64,000 bases of DNA from Clostridium bovifaecis (lineage in GTDB: Bacteria > Bacillota > Clostridia > Clostridiales > Clostridiaceae): contig CP046522.1 in the NCBI GenBank assembly GCA_009738435.1, forward strand, positions 3,379,249-3,443,248, given 5' to 3'. The translations under genes and the position numbers were made by a program. The notes under the pieces are model-generated. The model was given only the letters and a program-made list of their open reading frames with translations, made no database searches and was not told where the DNA came from. Below, piece after piece: positions 38,758 to 51,215 of this stretch; the stretch's first letter is position 1, and each line of letters begins with the position of its first letter.

Positions 38758-39120
38758 TTAGAATTTTAAACCTGCTTCTCTTGCACCGTCAGCAAGCTCT
38801 TTTATTCTTCCATGATATACATATCCGCCTCTATCAAAAACAACTTCTTCTATACCTTTTTCAATAGCTTTTTTAGCTACCATTGTTCCAATAGTTTTAG
38901 CAGCTTCTTTATTACTTCCAACTTTTTCAGCAAAGTCTTTGTCTAAAGTTGAAGCTGATACTAAAGTTCTTCCAGCTACATCATCGATTATTTGAGCATA
39001 TATGTTTTTTTCACTTCTATATACTGCTAATCTTGGTCTTTCAGCTGTACCAGAAACCTTATTACGCACTCTTAAGTGACGCTTAACTCTGGCCTCTTGT
39101 CTGTTCTCTTTCTTGAACAT
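38758..39120 (-). CDS. rplR: 50S ribosomal protein L18
   Basis: A 120-residue L18, 5S rRNA binder. ATG 39120 ([15 protein letters not shown]) is preferred over 39129 by homology; ends [11 protein letters not shown]. Confidence 0.97.
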   Translation of the reverse strand: MFKKENRQEARVKRHLRVRNKVSGTAERPRLAVYRSEKNIYAQIIDDVAGRTLVSASTLDKDFAEKVGSNKEAAKTIGTMVAKKAIEKGIEEVVFDRGGYVYHGRIKELADGAREAGLKF

Positions 39121-39150
39121 GTAATTCACTCCTTTCTGCTGTTATTTCTG

Positions 39151-39690
39151 TTACTTACCAGTCTTACCTTCTTTACGTCTTATAACTTCTCCAGCGTATT
39201 TAATTCCTTTTCCTTTATATGGTTCTGGTTTTCTCCATACTCTTATATTCGCAGCAACTGAACCAACTAGTTCCTTATCAATCCCGCTAACGATAACTTT
39301 TGTTGGCTCTGGAACTGAATATTCTACGCCACTAACAGCCTGTATTTCAACTGGATGTGAATATCCAAGATTTAATACTAAATCTTTTCCTTTTAATTGT
39401 GCTCTGTAACCAACACCAACTAACTCTAAAGTCTTTTGGTATCCTTCACTTACACCAACAACCATATTTTTTACTAAAGCTCTTGTTAACCCATGTAATG
39501 CTCTGTGTGCAGCTACATCACTTGGTCTTGTAACAACAACTTGATTGTCTTCTAAAGCTATGTTTATATCTTTATGCATAGCTTTAGTTAATTCTCCTTT
39601 TGGTCCTTTTACTGTAACAACGTTGTCTGGTGTTACAGTAACATTTACTCCATTAGGTATATCAATTGGAAGTCTTCCTACTCTTGACAT
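39151..39690 (-). CDS. rplF: 50S ribosomal protein L6
   Basis: A 179-residue L6 with two similar domains; starts [16 protein letters not shown] and ends [20 protein letters not shown]. Confidence 0.98.
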   Translation of the reverse strand: MSRVGRLPIDIPNGVNVTVTPDNVVTVKGPKGELTKAMHKDINIALEDNQVVVTRPSDVAAHRALHGLTRALVKNMVVGVSEGYQKTLELVGVGYRAQLKGKDLVLNLGYSHPVEIQAVSGVEYSVPEPTKVIVSGIDKELVGSVAANIRVWRKPEPYKGKGIKYAGEVIRRKEGKTGK

Positions 39691-39715
39691 TATAGCACCT
39701 CCTGTTCACGTTAAA

Positions 39716-40111
39716 TTACCAAATATAACAGATAACTTCTCCACCTAAACCTAATTTTCTTGCATCTCTATCTGTAACGATTCCTTTAGAAGTTGATACG
39801 ATAGCAACTCCTAATCCGTTTAATACCTTAGGTATATTATCTTTCTTGCAGTAAACTCTTAAACCTGGCTTAGATATTCTCTTTAGCCCAGTTATAACTC
39901 TTTCTTTTCCTTGATATTTTAAAGACAATCTAAGCATTGGAACCGCTCCATCTGCATACTCTTCTATATCTTTAACATATCCTTCTTGAAGCAATATGTT
40001 TGCGATATCTTTTTTAACATTTGAAGACGGTACTTCAACAACTTCATGTCTAACTATATTTGCATTTCTTATACGAGTTAGCATATCAGCAATAGGGTCT
40101 GTCATAACCAT
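39716..40111 (-). CDS. rpsH: 30S ribosomal protein S8
   Basis: A 131-residue S8 with [15 protein letters not shown] and the C-terminal [21 protein letters not shown] 40111 is 8 nt from GGAGG. S8 is a known spc-operon autoregulator in enterobacteria; no site is claimed here. Confidence 0.98.
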   Translation of the reverse strand: MVMTDPIADMLTRIRNANIVRHEVVEVPSSNVKKDIANILLQEGYVKDIEEYADGAVPMLRLSLKYQGKERVITGLKRISKPGLRVYCKKDNIPKVLNGLGVAIVSTSKGIVTDRDARKLGLGGEVICYIW

Positions 40112-40142
40112 TTATTATGCCTCCTTTCCAATAACAATGTTT

Positions 40143-40328
40143 TTACCAACTAGCTTTTTTGCATCCAGGAATTTGTCCTTTGTACGCTAATTCTCTAAAA
40201 CAAATACGACATATTCCGTATTTTTTTAAAACGGCGTGTGGTCTTCCGCATATTCTACATCTAGTATAAGCTCTAGTTGAATATTTTGGCGTCTTATTCC
40301 ACTTTTCAATCATCGCTTTACGTGCCAT
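40143..40328 (-). CDS. rpsN: 30S ribosomal protein S14 type Z (zinc form)
   Basis: A 61-residue zinc-binding S14 with [20 protein letters not shown] (two CxxC pairs). Confidence 0.98.
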   Translation of the reverse strand: MARKAMIEKWNKTPKYSTRAYTRCRICGRPHAVLKKYGICRICFRELAYKGQIPGCKKASW

Positions 40329-40343
40329 GTTTCTACCTCCTTA

Positions 40344-40883
40344 CTATTGAGCAAATGGCATACCTAGATATCTAAGCAATTCTCTTGCTTCTTCATCAGT
40401 GTTAGCAGTAGTAACGAATATTATATCCATACCTCTTACTTTATCTATCTTATCATATTCGACTTCTGGGAATATAATTTGTTCTTTAATACCTAAAGCA
40501 TAGTTTCCTCTACCATCAAAAGATTTAGAAGATACTCCTCTGAAGTCTCTAACTCTTGGTAAAGCTACGTTCATTAATTTATCTGCGAATTCAAACATCA
40601 TATCTTTTCTTAATGTAACTTTGCATCCAATAGGCATGTTTTGTCTTACTTTGAAGTTAGCTACAGATTTTTTTGCTCTTGTAACTATTGGCTTTTGTCC
40701 TGTGATTTGTTGTAAATCAGCTACAGCTGATTCTAATAACTTAGAATTATCCTTAGCTTCTCCTACACCCATATTCACAACTACCTTCTCAAGTCTTGGA
40801 ACTTGCATTATGTTTTTATATCCAAACTTCTCCATAAGAGCCGGTACTACTTCTGTGTTGTATTTTTCTTGTAGTCTGCTCAT
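40344..40883 (-). CDS. rplE: 50S ribosomal protein L5
   Basis: A 179-residue L5, 5S rRNA binder contacting the P-site tRNA; carries [14 protein letters not shown] and [16 protein letters not shown]. Confidence 0.98.
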   Translation of the reverse strand: MSRLQEKYNTEVVPALMEKFGYKNIMQVPRLEKVVVNMGVGEAKDNSKLLESAVADLQQITGQKPIVTRAKKSVANFKVRQNMPIGCKVTLRKDMMFEFADKLMNVALPRVRDFRGVSSKSFDGRGNYALGIKEQIIFPEVEYDKIDKVRGMDIIFVTTANTDEEARELLRYLGMPFAQ

Positions 40884-40905
40884 TTAGTGAACCTCCTTTC
40901 AAAGT

Positions 40906-41223
40906 CTATAGTATTTCTCCGCACTTCTTGCATACTCTAACTTTTGTTCCATCTTCTAAAAGTTTTTTGCTAATTCTTGTAGCAGAATTACAATTTGTAC
41001 AATATAGCATAACTTTTGCACTATTTATAGGTGCTTCTTTTTTAACTAATCCACCTTGCATATTTTCTCTATTAGGTTTCATATGCTTAGTAACTATATT
41101 TACATCTTTAACTAAAACTTTTCCAGTCTTAGGATATACAGCTACTATCTCACTTACCTTACCTTTATCTTTACCTGAAATAACAACTACTTTGTCTGTT
41201 CTTCTTACATGAACTTTAGCCAT
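40906..41223 (-). CDS. rplX: 50S ribosomal protein L24 with C-terminal Cys4 ribbon
   Basis: A 105-residue L24 with the KOW core (VVVISGKDKGKVSEIV). The C terminus has two CxxC pairs (CTNC about residue 75, CKKC about 98) that can bind zinc, unlike the model-organism L24. ATG 41223 has GGAGG 8 nt upstream. Confidence 0.96.
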   Translation of the reverse strand: MAKVHVRRTDKVVVISGKDKGKVSEIVAVYPKTGKVLVKDVNIVTKHMKPNRENMQGGLVKKEAPINSAKVMLYCTNCNSATRISKKLLEDGTKVRVCKKCGEIL

Positions 41224-41239
41224 CACAGCCACCTCCCTT

Positions 41240-41614
41240 TTATAGAACTTCAGGTGCTAATGATAATATTTTGTTGAATTCTTTATCTTTTTCTCTTAAT
41301 TCTCTTGCAATAGGTCCAAAGATACGAGTTCCTCTTGGTTGCTTATCTTCTTTAATTACAACTGCAGCGTTGTCATCAAATTTGATATATGAACCATCAA
41401 CTCTTCTTACTCCTCTTTTAGATCTTACTATAACAGCTTTAACTACATCACCTTTTTTAACAACACCGCCTGGTGTTGCACTTTTAACGCTAGCAACTAT
41501 TATATCTCCTATGTTGCCATATTTTCTTCTAGAACCGCCTAAAACTCTTATGCACATAATTTCCTTTGCTCCAGTATTATCTGCAACTTTTAAGCGAGTT
41601 TGTGGCTGTATCAT
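41240..41614 (-). CDS. rplN: 50S ribosomal protein L14
   Basis: A 124-residue L14 with [21 protein letters not shown] and [12 protein letters not shown]. Confidence 0.98.
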   Translation of the reverse strand: MIQPQTRLKVADNTGAKEIMCIRVLGGSRRKYGNIGDIIVASVKSATPGGVVKKGDVVKAVIVRSKRGVRRVDGSYIKFDDNAAVVIKEDKQPRGTRIFGPIARELREKDKEFNKILSLAPEVL

Positions 41615-41641
41615 ACAAATGCCCTCCTTTCAATCATTGAA

Positions 41642-41896
41642 TTATTTCGCCTTTTCAACGATTTGTACTAATCTCCATCTCTTATCCTTAGATAATGGTC
41701 TAGTTTCCATTATTAACACTCTATCATTGATTCCAGCTTCATTATTTTCATCGTGAACTTTAAACTTTTTAGTTCTATTCATTGTCTTTCCATATAACGG
41801 ATGACGAACTTTATCCTCAACTGCAACTACAATAGTTTTTTCCATTTTGTCTGAAACAACTTTTCCTATTCTAGTCTTTCTGTTACCTCTTTCCAC
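41642..41896 (-). CDS. rpsQ: 30S ribosomal protein S17
   Basis: An 84-residue S17. GTG 41896 is the start (AAGGAGGTAATCCT before it, then [17 protein letters not shown]); the longer frame from 41929 would include the ribosome site. Confidence 0.96.
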   Translation of the reverse strand: MERGNRKTRIGKVVSDKMEKTIVVAVEDKVRHPLYGKTMNRTKKFKVHDENNEAGINDRVLIMETRPLSKDKRWRLVQIVEKAK

Positions 41897-41918
41897 AGGA
41901 TTACCTCCTTTCAGCATA

Positions 41919-42131
41919 CTACTGTTCAAGTACCTTTAACTCTTTTTCTCTGAGTATTGTTTTAACTTGAGCTATTGATTTTTTAACCTGTCTTATTCTC
42001 ATTGGGTTTTCAAGTTGACCAGTTGCTAATTGAAATCTTAAATTAAATAATTCAGCTTTTAAATCATTTAATTTAGTTGACAATTCTTGAGCAGAAATTT
42101 GTCTTAATTCTTGTAATTCATTAGCTCTCAT
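41919..42131 (-). CDS. rpmC: 50S ribosomal protein L29
   Basis: A 70-residue helical L29 ([23 protein letters not shown]) at the tunnel exit. Overlaps rplP by 11 nt. Confidence 0.98.
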   Translation of the reverse strand: MRANELQELRQISAQELSTKLNDLKAELFNLRFQLATGQLENPMRIRQVKKSIAQVKTILREKELKVLEQ

Positions 42132-42564
42132 TTACTTCACCACCCATTTGTTCAAAATCTTTTCTTGTTACGAACTTAGTTTTAACAGGAAGCTTATGTG
42201 AAGCGAGTCTCATAGCTTCTCTAGCAACATCTTCTGGTACTCCAGATAATTCAAATAATACTCTACCAGGTTTAATTACAGCTACCCAATATTCTGGTGA
42301 ACCTTTACCAGAACCCATACGAGTTTCTGCTGGCTTTTCAGTTACTGGTTTGTCTGGGAAAACCTTAATCCAAAGCTTTCCTCCTCTTTTTACATATCTA
42401 TTTATAGCTATTCTGGCAGATTCTATTTGGTTGCTTGTTAACCATCCGCATTCAGTTGCTTGTATAGCGTAGTCTCCGTATGCAATGAAGTTTCCTCTAG
42501 TTGCTTTTCCCTTCATTCTGCCACGTTGAACTTTACGATGTTTTACCCTCTTTGGCATCAACAT
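42121..42564 (-). CDS. rplP: 50S ribosomal protein L16
   Basis: A 147-residue L16 beginning [19 protein letters not shown]; contains [15 protein letters not shown]. Confidence 0.98.
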   Translation of the reverse strand: MLMPKRVKHRKVQRGRMKGKATRGNFIAYGDYAIQATECGWLTSNQIESARIAINRYVKRGGKLWIKVFPDKPVTEKPAETRMGSGKGSPEYWVAVIKPGRVLFELSGVPEDVAREAMRLASHKLPVKTKFVTRKDFEQMGGEVNES

Positions 42565-42581
42565 AACCTATTCCTCCTTCC

Positions 42582-43247
42582 TTATTGGCTGATTTCTTCT
42601 GTTTTCACTTTTTTTGTTGGAAGAACTTCGCCTTTATATACCCAAACTTTAACGCCTATTTTTCCGTATGTTGTATTTGCTTCTGCAAATCCATAATCAA
42701 TATCTGCTCTTAATGTTTGTAGAGGAATTGTTCCTTCATGATAATGTTCTGTTCTAGCTATTTCAGCACCGCCAAGTCTTCCTGCACAAGCAGTTTTAAC
42801 ACCTTTAACTCCGCCCTTCATAGCTCTTTGAATAGTTTGTTTCATAGCTCTTCTGAAAGAAATTCTCTTTTCAAGCTGTTGAGCAATATTTTCTGCCATT
42901 AATTGAGCATCAACTTCTGGCTTCTTAACTTCAACAATATTGATTATTACATTCTTTTCGCTTACCATTGAAACTATTTGGCTCTTTAAATCTTCTATGC
43001 CTTTTCCGCCTTTTCCAATAAGCATTCCTGGCTTAGCAGTATGAATGTTTACTTTTATTCTCTTAGGGGTTCTTTCTATTTCTATTTTAGCAATACCCGC
43101 TGAGTAGCATTTGTTTTTAATGTATTTTCTAACTTTATCGTCTTCAATTAGGTTATCTGCAAAGTTTTTGTCATTTGCATACCATTTGGCATCCCAATCC
43201 TTTATAACGCCGACTCTGAGGCCATGTGGATGTACTTTTTGTCCCAC
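42582..43247 (-). CDS. rpsC: 30S ribosomal protein S3
   Basis: A 221-residue S3 with a KH domain ([15 protein letters not shown]) near the mRNA entry channel and the C-terminal [13 protein letters not shown]. Confidence 0.98.
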   Translation of the reverse strand: MGQKVHPHGLRVGVIKDWDAKWYANDKNFADNLIEDDKVRKYIKNKCYSAGIAKIEIERTPKRIKVNIHTAKPGMLIGKGGKGIEDLKSQIVSMVSEKNVIINIVEVKKPEVDAQLMAENIAQQLEKRISFRRAMKQTIQRAMKGGVKGVKTACAGRLGGAEIARTEHYHEGTIPLQTLRADIDYGFAEANTTYGKIGVKVWVYKGEVLPTKKVKTEEISQ

Positions 43248-43262
43248 TCTATTTCCCTCCTT

Positions 43263-43598
43263 CTATGCTCTTTCTTTAACTACTAGTGTGATGTGACTAG
43301 TTCTTTTCATTATTGAATACGCTCTACCTTGTGCGCGTGGCTTAAATCTCTTTAATGTTGGCCCTTGGTTTGCATAAGCCTCTGCAACAAATAATTTATT
43401 AACATCTAAGTTGAAATTATTTTCTGCATTAGCTACAGCTGATTTTAATACTTTTAAAATTACAGCAGCTGAATCTTTTGGAGTATATTTTAATATAGCA
43501 AAAGCTTCGTTTACATTTTTACCTCTTACTAAATCAAGAACAACTCTCACTTTTCTTGGAGATATTCTCACATACTTTGCTATAGCTCTAGCTTCCAT
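43263..43598 (-). CDS. rplV: 50S ribosomal protein L22
   Basis: A 111-residue L22 ([22 protein letters not shown]) with the hairpin region [20 protein letters not shown] lining the exit tunnel. Confidence 0.98.
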   Translation of the reverse strand: MEARAIAKYVRISPRKVRVVLDLVRGKNVNEAFAILKYTPKDSAAVILKVLKSAVANAENNFNLDVNKLFVAEAYANQGPTLKRFKPRAQGRAYSIMKRTSHITLVVKERA

Positions 43599-43619
43599 CT
43601 TAGTTCCTCCTTCCCTTCG

Positions 43620-43904
43620 CTATCTTACACGTGATGACTTTTCGCTCTTATCTACGTGGCCTTTAAACGTTCTTGTTAATACAAATTCACCTAATTTGTG
43701 GCCTACCATATCTTCGCTTATATATACCGGAACATGCTTTCTACCATCATGAACAGCTATAGTATGACCTATCATTTGAGGGAATATTGTTGAACTTCTT
43801 GACCAAGTCTTTACAACTTTCTTTTCACCTTTCGCGTTCATTTCCTCAATTTTTTTCATTAACGATTCTGCAACGAAAGGTCCTTTTTTAAGTGATCTAC
43901 TCAA
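43620..43904 (-). CDS. rpsS: 30S ribosomal protein S19
   Basis: A 94-residue S19 ([36 protein letters not shown]). Confidence 0.98.
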   Translation of the reverse strand: MSRSLKKGPFVAESLMKKIEEMNAKGEKKVVKTWSRSSTIFPQMIGHTIAVHDGRKHVPVYISEDMVGHKLGEFVLTRTFKGHVDKSEKSSRVR

Positions 43905-43978
43905 CTCAGTGTCCTCCCTTCATATAATGTAAAAGTTTAGGAAGAGAATGTTAATTCTCTTCTTTATTCATTTACTTA

Positions 43979-44812
43979 TTATTTTTGACCTCTTCTCTTG
44001 ATAATCATTCTATCAGAGTATTTCTTATTCTTTCTAGTCTTATATCCAAGTGCTGGTTTACCCCATGGAGTAACTGGACTTGGACGTCCGATTGGAGATT
44101 TACCTTCTCCACCACCGTGAGGGTGATCGTTAGGGTTCATTACAGATCCTCTTACAGTTGGTCTCCAACCCATGTGTCTCTTTCTTCCTGCTTTACCAAT
44201 GTTAATGATGTCGTTAGTTAAATTTGATACAGTTCCAATTGTAGCTCTGCATTGAATGTTAACATATCTCATTTCACCACTTGGTAATCTTAAAATAGCG
44301 TACTTGCCTTCTTTAGCCATAAGTTGTGCTGAAGTTCCAGCTGCTCTTACTATCTGACCGCCTTTTCCAGCTTGTAATTCTATATTGTGAATTACTGTAC
44401 CTACAGGTATGTTTATTAATGGAAGAGCGTTACCTGGCTTAATGTCTGCCTCTGCACCAGACATTATAACGTCTCCAACTTTTAATCCAACTGGTGCGAT
44501 TATATATCTCTTTTCACCATCAGCATATACAACTAAAGCTATATAAGCTGTTCTGTTTGGATCATATTCTATTGTTGCTACCTTTGCAGGTATTCCATCT
44601 TTATTTCTCTTGAAATCTATTAATCTATATTTTCTCTTAGCTCCACCACCACGGTGACGAACAGTTATTTTACCTTGAGCGTTTCTTCCAGCATTCTTAG
44701 TTAATGCAACTAGAAGTGATTTTTCCGGCTTATCTGTAGTAATTTCTTCAAAAGTAGAAACTGTCATCTGTCTAAGTGAAGGTGTAACCGGTCTAAACTT
44801 TTTAACTGCCAT
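43979..44812 (-). CDS. rplB: 50S ribosomal protein L2
   Basis: A 277-residue L2 near the peptidyl transferase centre. The conserved [20 protein letters not shown] segment near the C terminus includes the family His. Confidence 0.98.
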   Translation of the reverse strand: MAVKKFRPVTPSLRQMTVSTFEEITTDKPEKSLLVALTKNAGRNAQGKITVRHRGGGAKRKYRLIDFKRNKDGIPAKVATIEYDPNRTAYIALVVYADGEKRYIIAPVGLKVGDVIMSGAEADIKPGNALPLINIPVGTVIHNIELQAGKGGQIVRAAGTSAQLMAKEGKYAILRLPSGEMRYVNIQCRATIGTVSNLTNDIINIGKAGRKRHMGWRPTVRGSVMNPNDHPHGGGEGKSPIGRPSPVTPWGKPALGYKTRKNKKYSDRMIIKRRGQK

Positions 44813-44874
44813 CTAAGTTCCCTCCTTCTTATCGCTTATCTGGTATTTTTACCAATAACAGCTTTATTTAAATC

Positions 44875-45168
44875 TTACATTCCTTCAAAGAATTCAATTG
44901 TTTTGCTATCTGATGTTAGCGTAACTACTGCTTTCTTGTAGTCAGGTCTTTTTCCAACATGAACTCCAACTCTTTTTGTTTTTCCCATAATTCTTGCAGT
45001 GTTTACTTCTTCAACTTTTACACCAAATACTTCTTCAATCGCTCTTTTGATTTGAGATTTATTTGCATGTATATCCACAATGAAGGTGTACTTTCTATCT
45101 GCCATAGCAGACATGCTTTTTTCAGTTATTACAGGTCTTTTTATTATATCGTAACTGTTTAACATCAT
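44875..45168 (-). CDS. rplW: 50S ribosomal protein L23
   Basis: A 97-residue L23 ([16 protein letters not shown]) at the tunnel exit, docking site for trigger factor and SRP. The ATG overlaps the rplD stop codon by one base. Confidence 0.98.
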   Translation of the reverse strand: MMLNSYDIIKRPVITEKSMSAMADRKYTFIVDIHANKSQIKRAIEEVFGVKVEEVNTARIMGKTKRVGVHVGKRPDYKKAVVTLTSDSKTIEFFEGM

Positions 45169-45788
45169 TATGCATACACCTCCTCAATTTTAGCAACCGC
45201 TTCTTTAGTAACAATGAACTTATCGTGCTTTAATATATCGTAAACATTTAAGTTATTTACTGGAATAACAGTTGCACCTTCAATGTTTCTTACTGATTTG
45301 TAAACAACTTCGTTGTTTTCTGGCACTACTATTAATGGTTTTTTAGCTTCAAATGTATTTATCACTTTAACCATTTCTTTAGTTTTTGGAGCTTCTAACT
45401 CTAAACTTTCAAGAATTACTATGTTGTTATCATTAACTTTAGTTGTTAAAGCTGATTTCATAGCAACTCTTCTCATTGATTTAGGAATTGACATTCTGTA
45501 TTCTCTTGGCTTTGGAGCGAATACTATACCACCATGTATCCATTGCGGAGCTCTAGTTGAACCTTGTCTTGCTCTACCAGTTCCCTTTTGTCTCCAAGGT
45601 TTTTTTCCACCTCCAGAAACCTCAGCTCTAGTTTTAGCTGATTGAGTTCCTTGTCTTTTATTTGCAAGTTGTGCAACTACAACTTGGTGCAATACGCTTT
45701 CATTAACTTCTACTGCAAATATGTTGTCTGATAATTGTACATCTCCAACTTTTTGCCCTTCTCTATTATATAAATCTACTGTAGGCAT
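45168..45788 (-). CDS. rplD: 50S ribosomal protein L4
   Basis: A 206-residue L4 with the tunnel loop [21 protein letters not shown]4 is the S10-operon autoregulator in E. coli; see the uncharacterised leader before rpsJ. Confidence 0.98.
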   Translation of the reverse strand: MPTVDLYNREGQKVGDVQLSDNIFAVEVNESVLHQVVVAQLANKRQGTQSAKTRAEVSGGGKKPWRQKGTGRARQGSTRAPQWIHGGIVFAPKPREYRMSIPKSMRRVAMKSALTTKVNDNNIVILESLELEAPKTKEMVKVINTFEAKKPLIVVPENNEVVYKSVRNIEGATVIPVNNLNVYDILKHDKFIVTKEAVAKIEEVYA

Positions 45789-45814
45789 TCTTTATCCTCC
45801 TTTCTTCTAAAACG

Positions 45815-46444
45815 TTAAGCTTTTACTGTATTTCTAATTACAACATAGCCCTTGTTTGGTCCTGGAATTCCGCCTTTAATTAAAATAACGTTCTTTTCTG
45901 GCATAATTTTTACAACTTCTAGATTTAAAACAGTTGTATTTCTATGTCCCATATGTCCAGGCATCTTTTTGTTTTTGAAAGTTCTTGATGGATCTGATGA
46001 AGCTCCCATTGAACCAACACCTCTATGATATTTAGATCCGTGTGACATTGGTCCTCTGCTAAAGTTCCATCTCTTTATTGTACCTTGGAATCCCTTACCC
46101 TTAGAAACTCCTGATACATCCACCTTTTCTCCTGCTTCAAATATGTCAGCTTTGATTTCGCTTCCAACTTCATATCCTTCGATATTTTCTAGTCTGAATT
46201 CTTTAACGATTCTCTTAGCTGATACTCCTGCCTTTGCGAAGTGTCCTTTTTTTGGCTTATTAACTAGCTTTTCTCTGATGTTTTCAAAACCAACTTGTAT
46301 AGCATTGTAACCATCTTTTTCTTCTGTCTTCTTTTGAGTTACTACGCAAGGACCAGCTTCAACAACTGTAACTGGAATTACTTTACCACTTTCATCAAAT
46401 ACTTGAGTCATTCCTAGTTTTCTTCCTAATATAGCCTTTTTCAT
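45815..46444 (-). CDS. rplC: 50S ribosomal protein L3
   Basis: A 209-residue L3 ([39 protein letters not shown]). Confidence 0.98.
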   Translation of the reverse strand: MKKAILGRKLGMTQVFDESGKVIPVTVVEAGPCVVTQKKTEEKDGYNAIQVGFENIREKLVNKPKKGHFAKAGVSAKRIVKEFRLENIEGYEVGSEIKADIFEAGEKVDVSGVSKGKGFQGTIKRWNFSRGPMSHGSKYHRGVGSMGASSDPSRTFKNKKMPGHMGHRNTTVLNLEVVKIMPEKNVILIKGGIPGPNKGYVVIRNTVKA

Positions 46445-46508
46445 TTCTCTGCACCTCCTAAAATATTAGTGGATCGTTTCCGATCATAATATCTCATCAT
46501 TGAATTTT

Positions 46509-46817
46509 TTATAATTTTATTTCGATGTCAACACCTGCTGGTAAGTCTAATCTCATTAACGCATCAACAGTCTTTGGTGATGGACTTAATATATCGATTA
46601 ATCTCTTATGAGTTCTAATCTCAAATTGTTCTCTAGAATCTTTATATTTATGTGTTGCTCTTAAGATTGTAACTACATCTTTTTCAGTTGGTAGTGGTAC
46701 TGGACCAGCTACTTTAGCACCCGTACTTTTTGCTGTTTCAACAATTTTTTCAGCTGATTGATCTAGTATGTTATGATCAAAAGCTTTTAATCTGATTCTA
46801 ATTTTTTGGTTTGCCAT
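46509..46817 (-). CDS. rpsJ: 30S ribosomal protein S10
   Basis: A 102-residue S10 starting [17 protein letters not shown] 46817 preferred over the in-frame 46844, with AAGGAGGG 7 nt upstream. First gene of the S10 operon. Confidence 0.98.
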   Translation of the reverse strand: MANQKIRIRLKAFDHNILDQSAEKIVETAKSTGAKVAGPVPLPTEKDVVTILRATHKYKDSREQFEIRTHKRLIDILSPSPKTVDALMRLDLPAGVDIEIKL

Positions 46818-47024
46818 TTTATTTCCCTCCTTTTCGTTTCTCATTAATTCATGGATGTAACATCAGCATTGTGTAAACTGCTCCAGGCGTTCCATCGTTT
46901 TATACAAACAATAAACCTGCTGCATACACTGCTGTCGCCTGATTCAAGATCAAAGCATGCTCAGCTAAGAATCCCCTGGTAACTCCAGCAACCTCTTGCT
47001 TCATCGCCATTCTCGTGTCACAAC
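46818..47024 (-). ncRNA. Structured S10-operon leader of unknown type
   Basis: This leader of about 207 nt is noticeably richer in G and C than the neighbouring DNA. It can form long-range pairs, for example AGGCG with CGCCT, CAGCA with TGCTG and TGTA with TACA, plus a self-complementary GATGTTACATC. A 36-codon open frame (46900-47010) crosses it but has no ribosome site. I know of no described family that it matches; L4 or another operon product is a natural candidate ligand. Confidence 0.5.
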
Positions 47025-47030
47025 TCTTAT

Positions 47031-47059
47031 ATTGTATAATATTTTTTTTGTTTTGACAA
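47031..47059 (-). promoter_or_regulatory. Sigma-A promoter of the S10 operon
   Basis: TTGTCA and TACAAT on the minus strand with 17 bp between them, 214 nt before the rpsJ start. Confidence 0.8.
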
Positions 47060-47118
47060 GTATTTTTTCTTTTTTATCATAATTTCTTTCATAGCGTCCG
47101 TCTTTTACATTTATAAGC

Positions 47119-47147
47119 AAAAGGAGAAGGGCGTCCCCCTCTCCTTT
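47119..47147 (-). terminator. Terminator of the fusA-tuf genes
   Basis: AAAGGAGA(A)GGG pairs with CCCC(C)TCTCCTTT; TTTTGCTTATAA follows on the minus strand. It separates tuf from the S10 promoter. Confidence 0.8.
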
Positions 47148-47209
47148 CACTCTATATAAAGGCCTTTACTTAAAATCTCTTATTGCAATATCTTTATGAT
47201 GATTTTAAA

Positions 47210-48391
47210 CTATTCTACTATTGTAGTAACAACTCCTGAACCTACTGTTCTTCCACCTTCTCTGATAGCGAATCTTAATCCAGCTTCCATTGCTACTGGA
47301 GTGATAAGTTCAACATTCATGTCTATGTGGTCTCCTGGCATAACCATTTCTACACCTTCTGGTAATTTGATTGATCCTGTAACGTCTGTTGTTCTAAAGT
47401 AGAATTGTGGTCTATATCCATCGAAGAATGGAGTATGTCTTCCACCTTCTTCTTTCTTTAATACGTATACTTGACCTACGAATTTTTTGTGTGGTGTTAC
47501 TGTGTTTGGTTTTACTAGTACTTGACCTCTTTCGATTTCATCTCTTTGAACACCTCTTAATAATGCTCCGATGTTATCTCCTGCCATTGCTTCATCTAGT
47601 AACTTTCTGAACATTTCTACTCCTGTTACTGTTGTCTTTCCTATCTCTTCTTTCATTCCAACGATTTGTACTTCGTCTCCTGTATGAAGAATTCCTCTTT
47701 CTACTCTTCCTGTTGCAACTGTTCCTCTTCCTGTGATTGTGAATACATCTTCTACTGGCATTAGGAATGGTTGATCAGTAGCTCTTTCTGGTGTTGGTAT
47801 ATATTCGTCAACTGCAGCCATTAATTCGTTAATGCATGCGTCGTCTCCTTCTTCGATAGCTTTTAATGCTGATCCTACTACTACTGGACATCCATCTCCA
47901 TCGAATCCATACTCGCTTAATAATTCTCTAACTTCCATTTCTACTAGTTCTAGTAATTCTGGATCGTCTACTTGGTCTGCTTTGTTTAGGAATACTACTA
48001 TGTGGTTAACTCCTACTCTTGATGCTAGTAGTATGTGCTCTCTTGTTTGTGGCATTGGACCATCTGCTGCTGATACTACTAGGATAGCTCCATCCATTTG
48101 AGCTGCTCCTGTTATCATGTTCTTTACATAGTCAGCGTGTCCTGGACAGTCTACGTGAGCATAGTGTCTGTTTGCTGTTTCATATTCAACGTGTGCTGTG
48201 TTGATTGTAATTCCTCTTTCTTTTTCTTCTGGTGCTTTATCGATATCTTCGTACTTTTGTACTGTTGCTCCACCAACTTTTGCAAGTGTCATTGTTATTG
48301 CTGCTGTTGTTGTTGTCTTACCGTGGTCTACGTGTCCTATTGTTCCTATGTTTACGTGTGGCTTTGTTCTTTCAAACTTTTGTCTTGCCAT
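47210..48391 (-). CDS. tuf: Elongation factor Tu (copy 1)
   Basis: A 393-residue GTPase that delivers aminoacyl-tRNA. G motifs [18 protein letters not shown] and NKADQVD are intact. Located 47 nt after fusA. A second copy starts the right end of the window. Where both are visible I saw no difference except the stop codon (TAG here, TAA there). Confidence 0.98.
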   Translation of the reverse strand: MARQKFERTKPHVNIGTIGHVDHGKTTTTAAITMTLAKVGGATVQKYEDIDKAPEEKERGITINTAHVEYETANRHYAHVDCPGHADYVKNMITGAAQMDGAILVVSAADGPMPQTREHILLASRVGVNHIVVFLNKADQVDDPELLELVEMEVRELLSEYGFDGDGCPVVVGSALKAIEEGDDACINELMAAVDEYIPTPERATDQPFLMPVEDVFTITGRGTVATGRVERGILHTGDEVQIVGMKEEIGKTTVTGVEMFRKLLDEAMAGDNIGALLRGVQRDEIERGQVLVKPNTVTPHKKFVGQVYVLKKEEGGRHTPFFDGYRPQFYFRTTDVTGSIKLPEGVEMVMPGDHIDMNVELITPVAMEAGLRFAIREGGRTVGSGVVTTIVE

Positions 48392-48438
48392 TTTTTATTC
48401 CTCCCATAACTATTTATTATTAATGAAATTTATATTTT

Positions 48439-50499
48439 TTATTTATTTCCTACAACTTTTTCAAGTATGCTCTTTGGAACTTCTTCATAGTGATCAAATT
48501 CCATGCTATATACTCCTCTACCTTGTGTTCTAGATCTTAATGTTGTCGCATAACCAAACATTTCAGATAATGGAACAAAAGCAGATATAACTTGGGCACC
48601 TGATCTTGAATTCATTCCTTCAATTCTACCTCTTCTTGAGTTAACGTCTCCCATAACGTCTCCCATATATTCTTCAGGGACAGTTATTTCAACTTTCATC
48701 ATTGGCTCAAGTAATACTGGACTTGCTTTAGCCATAGCATTTTTAAATGCCATAGAACCAGCGATTTTAAATGCCATTTCTGATGAGTCAACATCATGGT
48801 ATGATCCATCATAGCACTTAACCTTAAAGTTTATAACTGGATATCCACCTAAAATACCGCTCTGAGATGCTTCTTGGATTCCATTATCTACAGCTGGAAC
48901 ATACTCTCTTGGGATAACTCCTCCAACTATAGCATTTTCAAATTCATATTCTCCCTCATGAGGTATTAATTCAATCCAGCAGTGTCCGTATTGTCCACGT
49001 CCACCAGATTGTCTTACAAACTTACCTTCAGCCTTAACAGCTGTCTTAATAGTTTCTTTGTAAGCAACTTGTGGAGCACCTACGTTACATTCTACCTTGA
49101 ATTCTCTTTGAAGTCTGTCAACTATGATCTCAAGATGAAGCTCACCCATACCTGCTATAATTGTTTGACCTGTTTCTTGATCAGTATATGTCTTGAATGT
49201 TGGGTCTTCTTCAGCAAGCTTAGCTAGTGCTATACCCATCTTCTCTTGAGCTGCTTTTGTTTTTGGCTCAATAGCTACATGAATAACTGGCTCTGGGAAT
49301 TCCATGCTTTCAAGAACGACTACAGAATTTTCATCACATAATGTATCTCCAGTAGTTGTATTCTTTAACCCTATTACAGCACCTAATTCTCCAGCGTATA
49401 GTTCTTCAACTTCTTCTCTGTGGTTAGCATGCATTTTAACAAGTCTTCCAATTCTTTCTTTTTTATCCTTGTTGCTATTTAATACATAGCTACCACTTGT
49501 CATAATACCGGAGTAAACTCTTACGAAAGCAAGTCTACCAACAAATGGGTCTGTAGCTATCTTAAAAGCTAAAGCCGCTAATGGCTCATCATCTGATGAA
49601 TGCTTATCAACTTCTTCTCCTTCAAGGGTAGTTCCTTTTATCGCAGGTATATCAGTTGGAGCTGGTAAAAAAGCAACAACTGCATCTAGTAAGTGTTGAA
49701 CACCCTTATTTCTATATGCTGTTCCACAAAGCACTGGAACTATTTCATTAGATATAGTAGCTTTTCTTAAAGCAACATAAATTTCTTCTTCAGTGATCTC
49801 TTCACCTTCAAGATATTTCATCATTAATTCTTCATCAGTTTCAGCTATAGCTTCTAACATAGCTGATCTATATTCTTCAGCCTTATCTGCCATATCAGCA
49901 GGAATTTCAGCTTCTTCGAAGTTTACTCCTAATTCATGGTCGAAAATAACGGCTATGTTTTTAATAAGATCTACATGACCTTGGTAATTATCTTCTTTTC
50001 CTATTGGAAGTTGTATAGGAACTGCATTAGCACGTAATCTTTCTCTAACAGTATTAACTGACATATAGAAGTCAGCCCCTAATATATCCATTTTGTTTAC
50101 AAATATCATTCTTGGTACTTTGTATTTATCTGCCTGTCTCCATACTGTTTCAGTTTGTGGTTCAACTCCACCTTTTGCATCAAGTATTGTAACCGCTCCA
50201 TCAAGAACTCTTAGAGATCTTTCAACCTCCACAGTGAAATCTACGTGTCCTGGTGTATCTATTATGTTTATTTGGTGGTCTTTCCAAAAACATGTTGTTG
50301 CAGCTGAAGTAATTGTTATACCTCTCTCTTGCTCTTGAACCATCCAGTCCATTGTAGCTGCGCCTTCATGAGTTTCACCTATTTTGTGCGTTTTTCCTGT
50401 GTAGAATAATATACGCTCAGTACATGTTGTTTTACCAGCATCTATGTGAGCCATTATTCCGATATTACGAAATTTATCTAACGGATATTGTCTAGCCAC
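48439..50499 (-). CDS. fusA: Elongation factor G
   Basis: A 686-residue translocase GTPase ([35 protein letters not shown]). GTG 50499 ([17 protein letters not shown]) is preferred, since the upstream TTG 50517 precedes the GAGGAGG ribosome site. Confidence 0.97.
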   Translation of the reverse strand: MARQYPLDKFRNIGIMAHIDAGKTTCTERILFYTGKTHKIGETHEGAATMDWMVQEQERGITITSAATTCFWKDHQINIIDTPGHVDFTVEVERSLRVLDGAVTILDAKGGVEPQTETVWRQADKYKVPRMIFVNKMDILGADFYMSVNTVRERLRANAVPIQLPIGKEDNYQGHVDLIKNIAVIFDHELGVNFEEAEIPADMADKAEEYRSAMLEAIAETDEELMMKYLEGEEITEEEIYVALRKATISNEIVPVLCGTAYRNKGVQHLLDAVVAFLPAPTDIPAIKGTTLEGEEVDKHSSDDEPLAALAFKIATDPFVGRLAFVRVYSGIMTSGSYVLNSNKDKKERIGRLVKMHANHREEVEELYAGELGAVIGLKNTTTGDTLCDENSVVVLESMEFPEPVIHVAIEPKTKAAQEKMGIALAKLAEEDPTFKTYTDQETGQTIIAGMGELHLEIIVDRLQREFKVECNVGAPQVAYKETIKTAVKAEGKFVRQSGGRGQYGHCWIELIPHEGEYEFENAIVGGVIPREYVPAVDNGIQEASQSGILGGYPVINFKVKCYDGSYHDVDSSEMAFKIAGSMAFKNAMAKASPVLLEPMMKVEITVPEEYMGDVMGDVNSRRGRIEGMNSRSGAQVISAFVPLSEMFGYATTLRSRTQGRGVYSMEFDHYEEVPKSILEKVVGNK

Positions 50500-50562
50500 T
50501 TCTTTTCCTCCTCTCAATAAGTAAGTTGCATATCTTAATAAGTAGAAAATTTAAAATTGGAT

Positions 50563-50593
50563 AAAACTGCTTTGGGATATCCAAAACAGTTTT
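50563..50593 (-). terminator. Hairpin between rpsG and fusA
   Basis: AAAACTG-TTTGG arm pairing with CCAAA-CAGTTTT, followed by ATCC on the minus strand. Possibly an attenuator that sets fusA levels relative to rpsG. Confidence 0.5.
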
Positions 50594-50614
50594 ATACTTA
50601 AATTTAAATTTTTA

Positions 50615-51215
<601 letters not shown>

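Noticed and set aside
41897-41929. Longer S17 reading frame starting at 41929
   Set aside because: The extra codons include the AAGGAGG ribosome site; homology begins at GTG 41896.
46900-47010. 36-codon open frame in the S10 leader (MAMKQEVAGVTRGF...)
   Set aside because: No ribosome site precedes it, and the raised G+C content and complementarities fit a structured RNA better than a gene. Kept only as a remark in the leader finding.
47407-47610. 67-residue frame antisense to tuf, repeated exactly at 63366-63569
   Set aside because: It repeats only because the two tuf genes are identical; it is a shadow of tuf.
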